41,970 nucleotides of DNA from an uncultured Fibrobacter sp. (lineage in GTDB: Bacteria; Fibrobacterota; Fibrobacteria; Fibrobacterales; Fibrobacteraceae), in NCBI RefSeq assembly GCF_900316465.1, contig NZ_ONDD01000039.1, forward strand, positions 1-41,970, in the 5' to 3' direction. Under the pieces are notes generated by a model that had not been told where the DNA came from, searched no databases, and saw nothing but the letters and a program-made list of their open reading frames with translations. The stretch's first letter is position 1. Every line of letters starts with the position of its first letter. Shown one piece after another: positions 7,617 to 15,658 of the stretch. Position numbers and translations under genes: made by a program.

Positions 7617-9077
7617 TTAATAGCGGTAGTGATCAGCCTTGTACGGGCCTTCCACGGGCACGCCGATGTAGTCGGCCTGGGCCTTGGTGAGGGTCGTCAG
7701 GTGAACGCCGAGCTTTTCGAGGTGCAGACGAGCAACCTTTTCGTCGAGGATCTTCGGCAAGGTGTACACGACACCGCTTTCGTACTTGATGCCAGCGACA
7801 GTCTGCTTGCCCTGAGCGTTGAGCCACAGGTCAATCTGAGCGATGGTCTGGTTCGTGAAGCTTGCGCTCATCACGAAGCTCGGGTGACCAGTAGCGCAGC
7901 CGAGGTTCAGCAAGCGGCCTTCAGCGAGGATAAGGATGCTGTGACCGTCGGCGAAAATCCATTCGTCGTACTGCGGCTTGATTTCGTTGCGCTTGATGCC
8001 CGGAATCTTCTTGAGGCCGGCCATGTCGATTTCGTTGTCGAAGTGACCGATGTTACCGACGATAGCGCGGTTCTTCATCTTTTCCATCTGGGCGGCGCTG
8101 ATGATGCCGGTGTTACCGGTGGTGGTCACGAAGATATCGGCGTAGCTAACCACTTCGTCGAGCGTCTTGACTTCGTAGCCTTCCATGGCAGCCTGCAGGG
8201 CGCAAATCGGGTCGATTTCGGTGATGATCACGCGAGCGCCCTGACCACGCAGAGACTGGGCGCAGCCCTTACCCACGTCGCCGTAACCGCAAACCACAGC
8301 AATCTTACCGGCCATCATCACGTCGGTGGCGCGGTTGATGCCGTCAATCAAGGAGTGGCGGCAGCCGTAGAGGTTGTCGAACTTGGACTTGGTCACGGAA
8401 TCGTTCACGTTGATTGCCGGGAACTTCAGACGGCCAGCCTGGGCCATCTGGTAAAGGCGATGCACGCCGGTAGTCGTTTCTTCGGAAACGCCCTTCAAAG
8501 CTTCGCGAGCGCGGGTCCACTGCTTCGGATCCTTTTCGAAAATCTTACGGCAGGTGGCGAGGAACACGCCCCATTCTTCGCTGTCGGTGGCCGGGTTGAA
8601 TTCAGGCACCTTGCCGGCGTCTTCGAATTCAGCACCGCAGGTCACGAGCATGGTAGCGTCGCCACCGTCGTCCACGATCAGGTCAGGGGTCTTGCCGTCG
8701 GGCCATACGAGGGCGCGGGCGGTGTTTTCCCAGTAGTCTTCCAAGGATTCACCCTTCCAGGCGAACACAGGCACGCCCTGCGGATTTTCCACAGTACCCT
8801 TCTTGCCCACCACCACGGCGGCGGCAGCGTTGTCCTGCGTACTGAAGATGTTGCAGCTCACCCAGCGCACGTCGGCACCGAGGTCCACGAGCGTTTCGAT
8901 AAGGATAGCGGTCTGCACGGTCATGTGGAGGCTACCCATAATGCGGGCGCCAGCGAGCGGCTTCTTGCCTGCGTATTCCTTGCGGAGAGCCATCAGGCCC
9001 GGCATTTCAGTTTCGGCCAAGTCGAGTTCCTTGCGGCCTTCAATCGCAAGGTTAATGTCCTTAATTTTGTATTCCAT
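7617..9077 (-). CDS. ahcY: Adenosylhomocysteinase
   Basis: A 486-residue cytoplasmic enzyme that hydrolyses S-adenosylhomocysteine to adenosine and homocysteine in the activated methyl cycle, using bound NAD. The NAD-binding motif GYGDVGKGCAQSL lies near residue 268, DGINRATDVMMAGK precedes it, and the protein ends in the canonical KADHYRY. SLHMTVQTAILIETL near residue 50 is the conserved substrate-domain segment. The length fits the bacterial form with the extra insertion. The start has AAGGAT seven bases upstream. The gene is monocistronic as far as visible. A 12-bp perfect inverted repeat lies about 64-97 bases upstream of the start codon, inside the likely promoter. Confidence 0.97.
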   Translation of the reverse strand: MEYKIKDINLAIEGRKELDLAETEMPGLMALRKEYAGKKPLAGARIMGSLHMTVQTAILIETLVDLGADVRWVSCNIFSTQDNAAAAVVVGKKGTVENPQGVPVFAWKGESLEDYWENTARALVWPDGKTPDLIVDDGGDATMLVTCGAEFEDAGKVPEFNPATDSEEWGVFLATCRKIFEKDPKQWTRAREALKGVSEETTTGVHRLYQMAQAGRLKFPAINVNDSVTKSKFDNLYGCRHSLIDGINRATDVMMAGKIAVVCGYGDVGKGCAQSLRGQGARVIITEIDPICALQAAMEGYEVKTLDEVVSYADIFVTTTGNTGIISAAQMEKMKNRAIVGNIGHFDNEIDMAGLKKIPGIKRNEIKPQYDEWIFADGHSILILAEGRLLNLGCATGHPSFVMSASFTNQTIAQIDLWLNAQGKQTVAGIKYESGVVYTLPKILDEKVARLHLEKLGVHLTTLTKAQADYIGVPVEGPYKADHYRY

Positions 9078-9140
9078 GTTATATCCTTTTTTGGCACGGT
9101 TCTTGCGGCGGTCTATATAGCCGTTTGCTCCATGCAGTTT

Positions 9141-9174
9141 CTTTTATGCATAAATATAGTTATATGCATAAAAG
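9141..9174 (-). promoter_or_regulatory. Perfect 12-bp inverted repeat in the ahcY promoter region
   Basis: The arms CTTTTATGCATA (9141-9152) and TATGCATAAAAG (9163-9174) are perfectly complementary around a 10-base AT-only-plus-G spacer. Each arm contains ATGCAT. On the minus strand the spacer and inner arm contain TATATT/TATAAC sequences suitable as a -10 box, so a dimeric repressor bound here would block ahcY transcription. No T-run follows, so it is not a terminator. It fits a methionine/SAH-responsive operator by position only; the regulator is not in the window. Confidence 0.6.
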
Positions 9175-9194
9175 GCGTCAACCCCACCCGGCAA

Positions 9195-9223
9195 TAAAAA
9201 AATCCCCGACCGAGGTCAGGGGA
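9195..9223 (-). terminator. Terminator of the STAS/SpoIIE-type operon
   Basis: Read on the minus strand, a GC stem (CCCC-GACC paired with GGTC-GGGG, one bulge) is followed by a run of seven T residues. It lies 44 bases after the STAS gene stop. Confidence 0.8.
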
Positions 9224-9266
9224 TAAATTTCGTGGGCACTTGGACGCGCTTGAACGCTCAAATAGG

Positions 9267-9563
9267 CTATTCGACAGTCAGAATGTCGCAGAAACCGGTC
9301 ACTTCGAAAATTTCCTTGATTTCGGAGCTTGCGTTCTTGACGACCATGGAACCTTGCTTGTTCATGACCTTCTGGGCCATCAGCAGAATGCGCAGGCCTG
9401 CAGAAGAGATGTAGTCAAGATTCTTGAAATCAAACACCAACGTCTTTACGCCGTCGAGCTTGCCCTGGATTTCGGCATCGAGCTGCGGGGCGGTCAGAGT
9501 ATCCAAGCGACCTTCGAGTGCGACGGTCAATTTATCGTTTTCGATTGTCTTGTTGATCTGCAT
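9267..9563 (-). CDS. STAS-domain anti-sigma factor antagonist (SpoIIAA/RsbV family)
   Basis: A 98-residue single STAS domain. The segment LDYISSAGLRIL (residues 49-60) contains the phosphorylatable serine pair (Ser53/Ser54) of the family. The protein is expected to bind and sequester a kinase-type anti-sigma factor when unphosphorylated. The start has AGAGGGA six bases upstream. It follows the SpoIIE-type phosphatase gene by 43 bases and shares its terminator, so the phosphatase would dephosphorylate this protein and the phosphatase's own C-terminal HATPase domain might phosphorylate it. No sigma factor is visible nearby. Confidence 0.92.
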   Translation of the reverse strand: MQINKTIENDKLTVALEGRLDTLTAPQLDAEIQGKLDGVKTLVFDFKNLDYISSAGLRILLMAQKVMNKQGSMVVKNASSEIKEIFEVTGFCDILTVE

Positions 9564-9606
9564 ATTTTTCCCTCTTTCTCTTAAATTTATAAAAGTTTAC
9601 AAGACT

Positions 9607-12063
9607 TTACAAGGTCTTGGTAATAGCCAGTTCGTTTTTGTCTCCGTTTCTACGGTAGCATACGCTGTCCATGGTCTTTTTCACAATGAATATTCCAAGG
9701 CCGCCGACTTCGCGTTCTTCGGCAGGTAGCGTAATGTCCGGGTCGGCCTGCTTGATCGGGTCGTAAGGTTTACCATTGTCGATAAAGGTGAGTCTTGCCG
9801 AAAGCGTCGCCTTGCGGATTTCTACAATCAATGTCACTTCGGTTGCTCCCGAGAACTTCACGATATTGCTGTAGATTTCGTCAATCGCGATGTTGATCTG
9901 CATCTGCGACTTCATGGAACCTTCCATCGGGGCCAAGATACCTTCGACGAATGCCGTCAAGATGTCTTGGTTTTCAGGAATCACGTCCACAATCTTTTCA
10001 TAACGCTCCCAAGCGTCTTGCATCTGCATCTTCTTTGCTCCATCCATTGGTGTAAGGATGTCTTCGACAAACGACTTGAGTGCGTGGCTCTTGCCGTTAT
10101 CGGAAACATCGATAGTCTTTTCGTAGCGTTCCCATACGGGTTCGTCGATTCCGTTGAACCTGACGGCAAGCATGGTGATGTCGTCGAATTGCGGAACGTC
10201 TTGTACAAAGTTGTCAATTTCTTTCTTGACCAGGTCGCAGGTGTCGGCGGGGCTCAGTTCGCCACCTTTACGAATGACTGCGAGGAGCCTGTTGTCGCCG
10301 AACAATACGTTGTTGGAGTTGGTCGCTTCGGTGACGCCGTCGGTGTAAAGGAACAGCGTGTCGCCCGGCTTGAGGTCGTAAGTCTGCTGCTTGTAAACCG
10401 TATTTTCCATGGCGGCCATGACTACGCTCGACTTGCTCGGGATAAATTCGGTAGAGCCGTCTTTGTGTCGTACCACGGGCGGGTTGTGGCCAGCCGAGGC
10501 AAAGTCGATATGGCCCGTGCGCAGGTCGATAATGCCTGCCCACACGGTTACGAACATGTTCAGGCGGTTGCGCTTGGCAAGAGCGTAGTTGGTCTTGCTG
10601 AACGCTTCGCTGATAGACTTCAGGTTCTTGGTCATGGTGCGCAAGATAATGCGGGCAACCATCATGAACAAGGCGGCGGCAACGCCCTTGCCGGACACGT
10701 CGCCGATCACTACACACAAATGATCGTTGTCGATCTTGAAGAAGTCGTAGAAGTCGCCACCCACTTCCTTGGCGGGCAGCAGGAACGGTGCGAGTTCGTG
10801 GCGGTCATCGTCAGAATTTTCGTCGCGTTCTTCGCCGGGCAGCATCGAAAGCTGAATGTTTCGGGCAAGGTCGAGTTCGCGCTCGATACGCTTCATGTCC
10901 TTCTGCTTTTCGATGTTTTCCTTGATTTCGGTGAGCATGTGCGAGAACGCCCACGCGAATTCGGCCACTTCGTCATGACCCGTGATTTTCGGAATCGCCA
11001 CGTCGAAGTTTCCGCGCCCGAGCTTGCGGGCCGCAATGGTCAAGTCCTTGAGCGGCTTTGCCACGCGGAACGAAATCAGCAAGATAATTACGAGTATTAC
11101 GCCGTATCCGCCGAGAGCCATCATCAAGAACAGCCTGCGCATGGCGCTCTGGTCTTCCAGGTATTTCTGAATGGGCCACACGACCATGAACGTCCAGTTG
11201 GTCGAATGGATCGTGGTGTAGTAAATGGCAGATTCTTCGCCGCCTGCAACCGTACCGATAAACAGCCCGCTGCTATCGCGGCCCTTGCGGTCGAATTCAA
11301 CTTGCTTTTGTCCGCGCTTTTCTCTGACAATGATGTCGCGGTTTCTTTTTCCTTCGGCAAGGCTTTTCGGGTAGGCGACGGCCACGTTCTTGGTTGTGGT
11401 GATCAGGGCGAATCCCGAGTTCGAAACAGGAATCGACCCGACTTCTTCTTTAAGGAATTCAATCGACATGTCTACGGCAAGCACACCAATCAGCTCGTCT
11501 TCGCCGTTCTTGTCTTTTCCGAAAATAGGAGCTGTATAGACGGCAATCGGTTCCGGGACGAATTCGCCAATGAAGGGTTCCTGCCAGCGGCTCGTTTTGC
11601 CGTCCCTTACGCTGTAGTACCATTCCTTGTCCTGGTAGCTCGCGCCAGATACAAGCTTGGTATCGACGTGGTCAAAGCGGGCGAGTCGCATGTATTCGCC
11701 TTCTGTGTTTTCGGGGCCCTTTCCCGGTTCGTAGGCGACTACCACGGCAACCACCTGGGGAATCAGGTTGCGGGCGTTAAAGAGCGACTGCATCAAAAAG
11801 TCGTCCATGTCCGCCTTGTTCATGGGGTGCTCGCTCACCTTTTTGGATAAGTCTTCGCCAATGACTTTGCCCGCGTTAAAGAGCTTGTCGATGTAGTTCA
11901 CGTTGGCGCGGCTGGTTTCTTCGCCGTTTTCGACTGTCATCTTGTTTAGCATGTCCTGAGTCTTGTAGCTCATGATGCCAAAAATCAGGCCAAAGACGAC
12001 CGTAATAGCCGCTAGAATCATCATAGACTGCTTAAAGGCAAGTCCGCGGAGATTAAATCCCAT
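9607..12063 (-). CDS. Membrane sensor SpoIIE-type phosphatase with C-terminal anti-sigma kinase domain
   Basis: An 818-residue inner-membrane protein. A membrane segment at about residues 12-31 is followed by a periplasmic Cache-like sensor (about 35-305), a second membrane segment at about 310-333, HAMP (about 334-386), a PP2C/SpoIIE phosphatase domain (about 393-632; ARNIQLSMLPGEE, VIGDVSGKGVAAAL, SAGHNPP, LFLYTDGVTEA, DDITMLAVR) and a C-terminal HATPase_c domain (about 690-818; NIAIDEIYSNIVKF, FIDNGKPYDP, GGLGIFIV). Phosphatase and RsbW-like kinase are thus fused, and the STAS substrate is the next gene. The start has AGAGAGGA upstream. An odd feature is that the segment leading into the kinase domain is present twice in tandem (residues 644-684 and 685-725). 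The signal sensed is unknown. Confidence 0.93.
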   Translation of the reverse strand: MGFNLRGLAFKQSMMILAAITVVFGLIFGIMSYKTQDMLNKMTVENGEETSRANVNYIDKLFNAGKVIGEDLSKKVSEHPMNKADMDDFLMQSLFNARNLIPQVVAVVVAYEPGKGPENTEGEYMRLARFDHVDTKLVSGASYQDKEWYYSVRDGKTSRWQEPFIGEFVPEPIAVYTAPIFGKDKNGEDELIGVLAVDMSIEFLKEEVGSIPVSNSGFALITTTKNVAVAYPKSLAEGKRNRDIIVREKRGQKQVEFDRKGRDSSGLFIGTVAGGEESAIYYTTIHSTNWTFMVVWPIQKYLEDQSAMRRLFLMMALGGYGVILVIILLISFRVAKPLKDLTIAARKLGRGNFDVAIPKITGHDEVAEFAWAFSHMLTEIKENIEKQKDMKRIERELDLARNIQLSMLPGEERDENSDDDRHELAPFLLPAKEVGGDFYDFFKIDNDHLCVVIGDVSGKGVAAALFMMVARIILRTMTKNLKSISEAFSKTNYALAKRNRLNMFVTVWAGIIDLRTGHIDFASAGHNPPVVRHKDGSTEFIPSKSSVVMAAMENTVYKQQTYDLKPGDTLFLYTDGVTEATNSNNVLFGDNRLLAVIRKGGELSPADTCDLVKKEIDNFVQDVPQFDDITMLAVRFNGIDEPVWERYEKTIDVSDNGKSHALKSFVEDILTPMDGAKKMQMQDAWERYEKIVDVIPENQDILTAFVEGILAPMEGSMKSQMQINIAIDEIYSNIVKFSGATEVTLIVEIRKATLSARLTFIDNGKPYDPIKQADPDITLPAEEREVGGLGIFIVKKTMDSVCYRRNGDKNELAITKTL
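9889..10134 (-). repeat. Tandem duplication inside the SpoIIE-type gene
   Basis: Two adjacent 41-residue units start WERYEKTIDV (residue 644) and WERYEKIVDV (residue 685) and share SFVEDILTPMDG/AFVEGILAPMEG and a closing QMQ. The units are offset by exactly 123 bases. They correspond to the first strand and helix of the HATPase domain, of which only the second copy continues into the full fold. Confidence 0.85.
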
Positions 12064-12172
12064 ATATTCCTCTCTTCTTATTGATTTTAAATATATGTAA
12101 TTATTTGTCTTTTTTGCCTTTTTTTCTTCAAATTACGCCTTATTTCATTTTTTGAAATCCAGAATTGGAATA

Positions 12173-12202
12173 TTGACTTATTATATTTATGTTCCCTAGA
12201 CT
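12173..12202 (+). promoter_or_regulatory. Candidate promoter of rng
   Basis: TTGACT (12173-12178) and TAGACT (12197-12202) are separated by 18 bases in an AT-rich setting. This would give a 5' leader of roughly 110 bases before the ATG at 12321, containing a GGACGTCC palindrome near 12284. Confidence 0.45.
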
Positions 12203-12320
12203 TTACGCTGTGGAAATGCGGTACTTTCCGTAAGAGAAGCACGTGGGTTCGGAAGCGTCCATACTTTTGGAATGCTTCTTAGGGACGTCCAACAAGTTTT
12301 GCTTACTTTTAGGAGCTTTA

Positions 12321-13856
12321 ATGGCAAATAAGTGCAAGCGCGGAATTTTGATTAGTAAGACCCCTTACGAAAAACGTATCGCCATCATGGAAGACGGCGA
12401 ACTCGTTGAACTTGTCGTCGAGGGTGTTTCTTCTAACCGAGTTCTGGGCAATATTTATAAGGGCGTGGTCCAGAAGGTGCTTCCGGCACTCAAGGCTGCG
12501 TTCATTGATATTGGCCTTGAAAAGGCAGGCTTTTTGCATCAAGAAGACGCCATGGACCGAAACGAACTCCTCCGCCGCGAATATGGCGACGATGATGACG
12601 AGGGCGGTTCTTCCAAGGAAGTCTCGATTGATGAAATCCTGCAAGAAGGCCAGGAAATCATGGTTCAGGTGGTCAAGGAACCGATTAGCACCAAGGGTGC
12701 TCGTCTGACCACTCACCTGAGCTTTGCAGGTCGTTTCCTCGTGTGCATGCCGGGCACCAACTTCATTGGTGTCTCCAAGCGTGAACGCGACCCGGCCAAG
12801 CGCCGCGAATTCAAGAAGGTGGTCCGCCGCCTCAAGGGTCGCGACGTGGGCTATATCGTTCGTACCAACGGTCTGAACGAATCCGAATTCGAAATCAACA
12901 AGCAGATGCGCGAACTCGAAAGCAAGTGGGAACAGACGAAGTACAACTTCGAAAACCAGCCTGCCGAAACCTGCATCTACGAAGAATCCGATTCGATTGA
13001 ACAGACAGTCCGCGAATACTTCAGCGATAACACCGACTACGTGTATATCGACAACCGCGACGAATACTTCGCCCTGCGTGAATACCTCAAGGTACTCTCG
13101 CCGGACAAGCTCGACAAGGTGAAGCTCTGGAGTTCCAACGAAAGCCTGTTCGAATACTTCAAGATCGAAAACGACTACGCACGTTCCCTGCAGCGTCAGG
13201 TACCGCTTCCGCGTGGTGGTAACCTCGTCATCGAACAGACCGAAGCTCTTGTTTCTATCGACGTGAACACCGGTCCCAAGGTGCACGGCAAGGACCAGGG
13301 CAAGATCATTCTCGAAACCAACATTGACGCCTGCTACGAAATTGCAAAGCAGCTTCGTCTGCGCGACGTGGGTGGCCTGATCATTATCGACTTCATCGAT
13401 ATGGAATCCGAAGAAGACAACGAAAAGGTCTACCAGGAATTCCGCAAGGCAATCCGCCGCGACAAGGCACCGATCAGCCCCGCTCCCATCAGCCAGTTTG
13501 GCCTTATGGAAGTCACCCGTAAGCGCGTCCGCGTGAACCTGATGACCGAAAAGACCGAACGCTGCCCGGTTTGCGACGGCGACGGCCGCATTGCAACGCT
13601 CGAATCCACGCTCGGCATGATCGACCGCTGGATGGCACGCGCCAAGGCCAAGGGCAAGCTCCGCGAAGTGACCCTCGTGGTAAGCGCCCAGGTGATCGAC
13701 GTGCTCTGCAAGGACCACAACCGCATGTTCAACTACTTGGAATACAAGCATGGCATGAGCATCAGCCTGGTCGAAGACGAACACGCCCACATCAACCAGT
13801 TCTGGTTCTACGACAAGAACAACGAAGACATTACCGACCTCTACAAGTTCGTGTAA
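12321..13856 (+). CDS. rng: Ribonuclease G/E family endoribonuclease
   Basis: A 511-residue cytoplasmic endoribonuclease for rRNA maturation and mRNA decay. It begins with the family segment KRGILISKTPYEKRIAIMEDG, followed by an S1 domain (about 38-125) and the DNase I-like catalytic domain. Asp314 (VSIDVNTGPKVHGK) and Asp357 (IIIDFIDM) match the metal-binding aspartates, and Cys415-x2-Cys418 (CPVCDGDGRI) is the Zn-link. The length fits RNase G, without the RNase E scaffold tail. ATG 12321 is chosen because AGGAG sits five bases upstream; an in-frame upstream start at 12243 lacks this. A strong terminator follows 20 bases after the stop. Given an rRNA operon at the right edge, its main task may be 16S 5'-end maturation. 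Confidence 0.95.
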   Translation: MANKCKRGILISKTPYEKRIAIMEDGELVELVVEGVSSNRVLGNIYKGVVQKVLPALKAAFIDIGLEKAGFLHQEDAMDRNELLRREYGDDDDEGGSSKEVSIDEILQEGQEIMVQVVKEPISTKGARLTTHLSFAGRFLVCMPGTNFIGVSKRERDPAKRREFKKVVRRLKGRDVGYIVRTNGLNESEFEINKQMRELESKWEQTKYNFENQPAETCIYEESDSIEQTVREYFSDNTDYVYIDNRDEYFALREYLKVLSPDKLDKVKLWSSNESLFEYFKIENDYARSLQRQVPLPRGGNLVIEQTEALVSIDVNTGPKVHGKDQGKIILETNIDACYEIAKQLRLRDVGGLIIIDFIDMESEEDNEKVYQEFRKAIRRDKAPISPAPISQFGLMEVTRKRVRVNLMTEKTERCPVCDGDGRIATLESTLGMIDRWMARAKAKGKLREVTLVVSAQVIDVLCKDHNRMFNYLEYKHGMSISLVEDEHAHINQFWFYDKNNEDITDLYKFV

Positions 13857-13875
13857 TTCTGCGTGTCGCGAAATT

Positions 13876-13912
13876 AAAATAGGGCCGCACCTTCAAGGTG
13901 CGACCCTATTTT
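13876..13912 (+). terminator. Terminator of rng
   Basis: A long stem (AAAATAGGG-CGCACCTT paired with GGTGCG-CCCTATTTT, one mismatch) with a short loop ends in TTTT. The flanking A and T runs make it usable in both directions. Confidence 0.85.
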
Positions 13913-13956
13913 GTATAAATTAATGAATTTGGACCGGAATTAAGATTACCGTGAGC

Positions 13957-13984
13957 AAAAAGCGACCCGGTGTTAACGGGTCGC
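13957..13984 (-). terminator. Terminator of pta
   Basis: Read on the minus strand, the perfect 8-bp stem GCGACCCG/CGGGTCGC with a seven-base loop is followed by TTTTTG. It lies about 56 bases past the pta stop codon. Confidence 0.8.
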
Positions 13985-14039
13985 GATTGCGAGAGTGAGG
14001 CGATATCACATTCTTGTTAATGCGATAGAGCCGAACGGT

Positions 14040-15428
14040 CTAATTAGCCTGCACAGCAGTCAAAGCAATCGTGTACACGATGTCTTCAACGAGGGCGCCG
14101 CGGCTAAGGTCGTTCACCGGCTTAGCCAAGCCCTGCAACATCGGGCCGATGGCAATCGTGCCATGGGCACTGCGCTGCACAGCCTTGTAACCAATGTTAC
14201 CGGCAGAAAGGCTCGGGAACACGAACACGGTAGCCTTACCGGCGACGGTGCTGCCCGGGGCCTTCAGGGAACCAACGCTCGGCACGGTCGCCGCATCGTA
14301 CTGAAGCGGTCCATCCACCAGCATTTCGGGACGGGCTTCCTTCACAATCTTGGTCGCTTCGCGAACCAGGTCTGCATCCGGGCCCTTGCCGCTGTTCATG
14401 GTGCTGTAGCTGAGCAAGGCGACACGGCTGGGGAGGCCGAAGGCCTTCGCGGTGTCGTCGCACTGCTGAGCAATGCCGGCGAGTTCTTCGGCGGTCGGGT
14501 TCAGGTTAATGGCGCAGTCGCCGTAAATGTAAGTCTTGTCCGGCATGCACATAAAGAACACGGAGCTCACGGACTTCACGCCCGGAGCGCACTTGATCAC
14601 CTGCAGGGCAGGGCGCAAGGTGTCGGCGGTAGAGTGGATGGCGCCAGAAACGAGGCCATCGACTTCGCCCATCTTAAGCATCATGGTACCGAGCATCACG
14701 TTGTCGGCGAGTGCTGCGCGGGCCTGGTCTTCAGTCATGCCCTTGGACTTGCGGAGTTCCACGAGAGTCGGCACATACTTTTCAGCAAGTTCTGCAGACG
14801 GTTCGATGATTTCGATATCGGCTGGGAGAGCAACGCCCTGTTCCTTGGCCACGGCAAGGATTTCGTCCTTCTTGCCAATGAGCACGGGCACTGCAATCTT
14901 GCGGTCAATCACGAGCTTGGCAGCCTGCACGGTACGCGGTTCAGAACCTTCAGGCAGCACGATGCGCTTCTTGGCCTTGGAAGCTTTCAAGAGTAAGCCT
15001 GCGCGGAACATGGCCTGGCTGGTCTTGCGTTCGGCCGGTTCGGCAGCCAAGTCCTTGGCGAGGCACTTGCAGCAAGCGAGCAAGCGGTTCGGGCAGAACA
15101 GGTCAGCGTCTTCGCTGTCAGAATAAATCTTTGCATCGAGGGCGGTAGCCAGAGAGTCGTTGTACTTCTGGGCCATCACGTCGCTCATGCCCTGTGCACC
15201 TTCGACCACCACGGCGTCTACAGAATCAAAGTCCTGAGAAAGGAAGTCGGCCGCAATCTTTTCCATGAGCACGGCGGAATTGTGGGCCTTCAGTTCCTTA
15301 GCGGCTTCGGCACCGTTCACGCAGGGCTTGTAGGTTGCGCCAATCAGGCCGGCGGCAGCTACAGCGTCCATGACTTCCTTGACTTTGGCTTCCATATTGG
15401 CGGAGGCAACCAAATACACTCGATTCAT
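14040..15428 (-). CDS. pta: Phosphate acetyltransferase, short form
   Basis: A 462-residue enzyme that interconverts acetyl-CoA and acetyl phosphate, the first step of acetate formation in fermentation. Residues about 140-462 are a complete PTA_PTB domain (KRIVLPEGSEPRTVQAA, GLVSGAIHSTADTLRPALQ, YGDCAINLNPTAEELA, LSYSTMNSGKG, VDGPLQYDAA, VFVFPSLSAGNIGYK). The N-terminal part resembles a shrunken BioD-like domain: MNRVYLVAS is present but a P-loop is absent, and the DRTGG domain of 700-residue enzymes is missing. The start has AGGAG six bases upstream. It is monocistronic here; no acetate kinase gene adjoins it. Confidence 0.93.
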   Translation of the reverse strand: MNRVYLVASANMEAKVKEVMDAVAAAGLIGATYKPCVNGAEAAKELKAHNSAVLMEKIAADFLSQDFDSVDAVVVEGAQGMSDVMAQKYNDSLATALDAKIYSDSEDADLFCPNRLLACCKCLAKDLAAEPAERKTSQAMFRAGLLLKASKAKKRIVLPEGSEPRTVQAAKLVIDRKIAVPVLIGKKDEILAVAKEQGVALPADIEIIEPSAELAEKYVPTLVELRKSKGMTEDQARAALADNVMLGTMMLKMGEVDGLVSGAIHSTADTLRPALQVIKCAPGVKSVSSVFFMCMPDKTYIYGDCAINLNPTAEELAGIAQQCDDTAKAFGLPSRVALLSYSTMNSGKGPDADLVREATKIVKEARPEMLVDGPLQYDAATVPSVGSLKAPGSTVAGKATVFVFPSLSAGNIGYKAVQRSAHGTIAIGPMLQGLAKPVNDLSRGALVEDIVYTIALTAVQAN

Positions 15429-15658
15429 AAAAAACTCCTGTTGATTTGTAAATTCCTCCTAAAAATTAGGATTTTGATACCCCGCAGGCCTCGCTTTTTG
15501 TATTTATTTAGGGGTTTTTATTGAAATTCTCTCCATAAGTCTCCTTTTTCTTATAAAAACCCTACATAGTAAAGTATTGTTTGCTTTAAGATAGCGCAAA
15601 ATAAACTATTATTTACTCCGGTTGTGTCTTGTGTGTGGGACATTCATGGAGAGAACGG

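Noticed and set aside
9141..9174. Rho-independent terminator
   Set aside because: The stem is AT-rich and no T-run follows on either strand; its place in front of ahcY fits an operator better.
7503..9197. Long plus-strand open frame opposite ahcY
   Set aside because: It is antisense to a clear adenosylhomocysteinase, starts inside a terminator and has no family-like sequence. It is caused by codon bias on the opposite strand.
9967..11850. 627-codon open frame opposite the SpoIIE-type gene
   Set aside because: Antisense to a gene with a complete domain series; His/Val/Arg-rich low-information sequence typical of a shadow frame.
12318..13790. 490-codon minus-strand frame opposite rng
   Set aside because: RNase G catalytic and zinc motifs are all on the plus strand; the opposite frame has no recognisable features.
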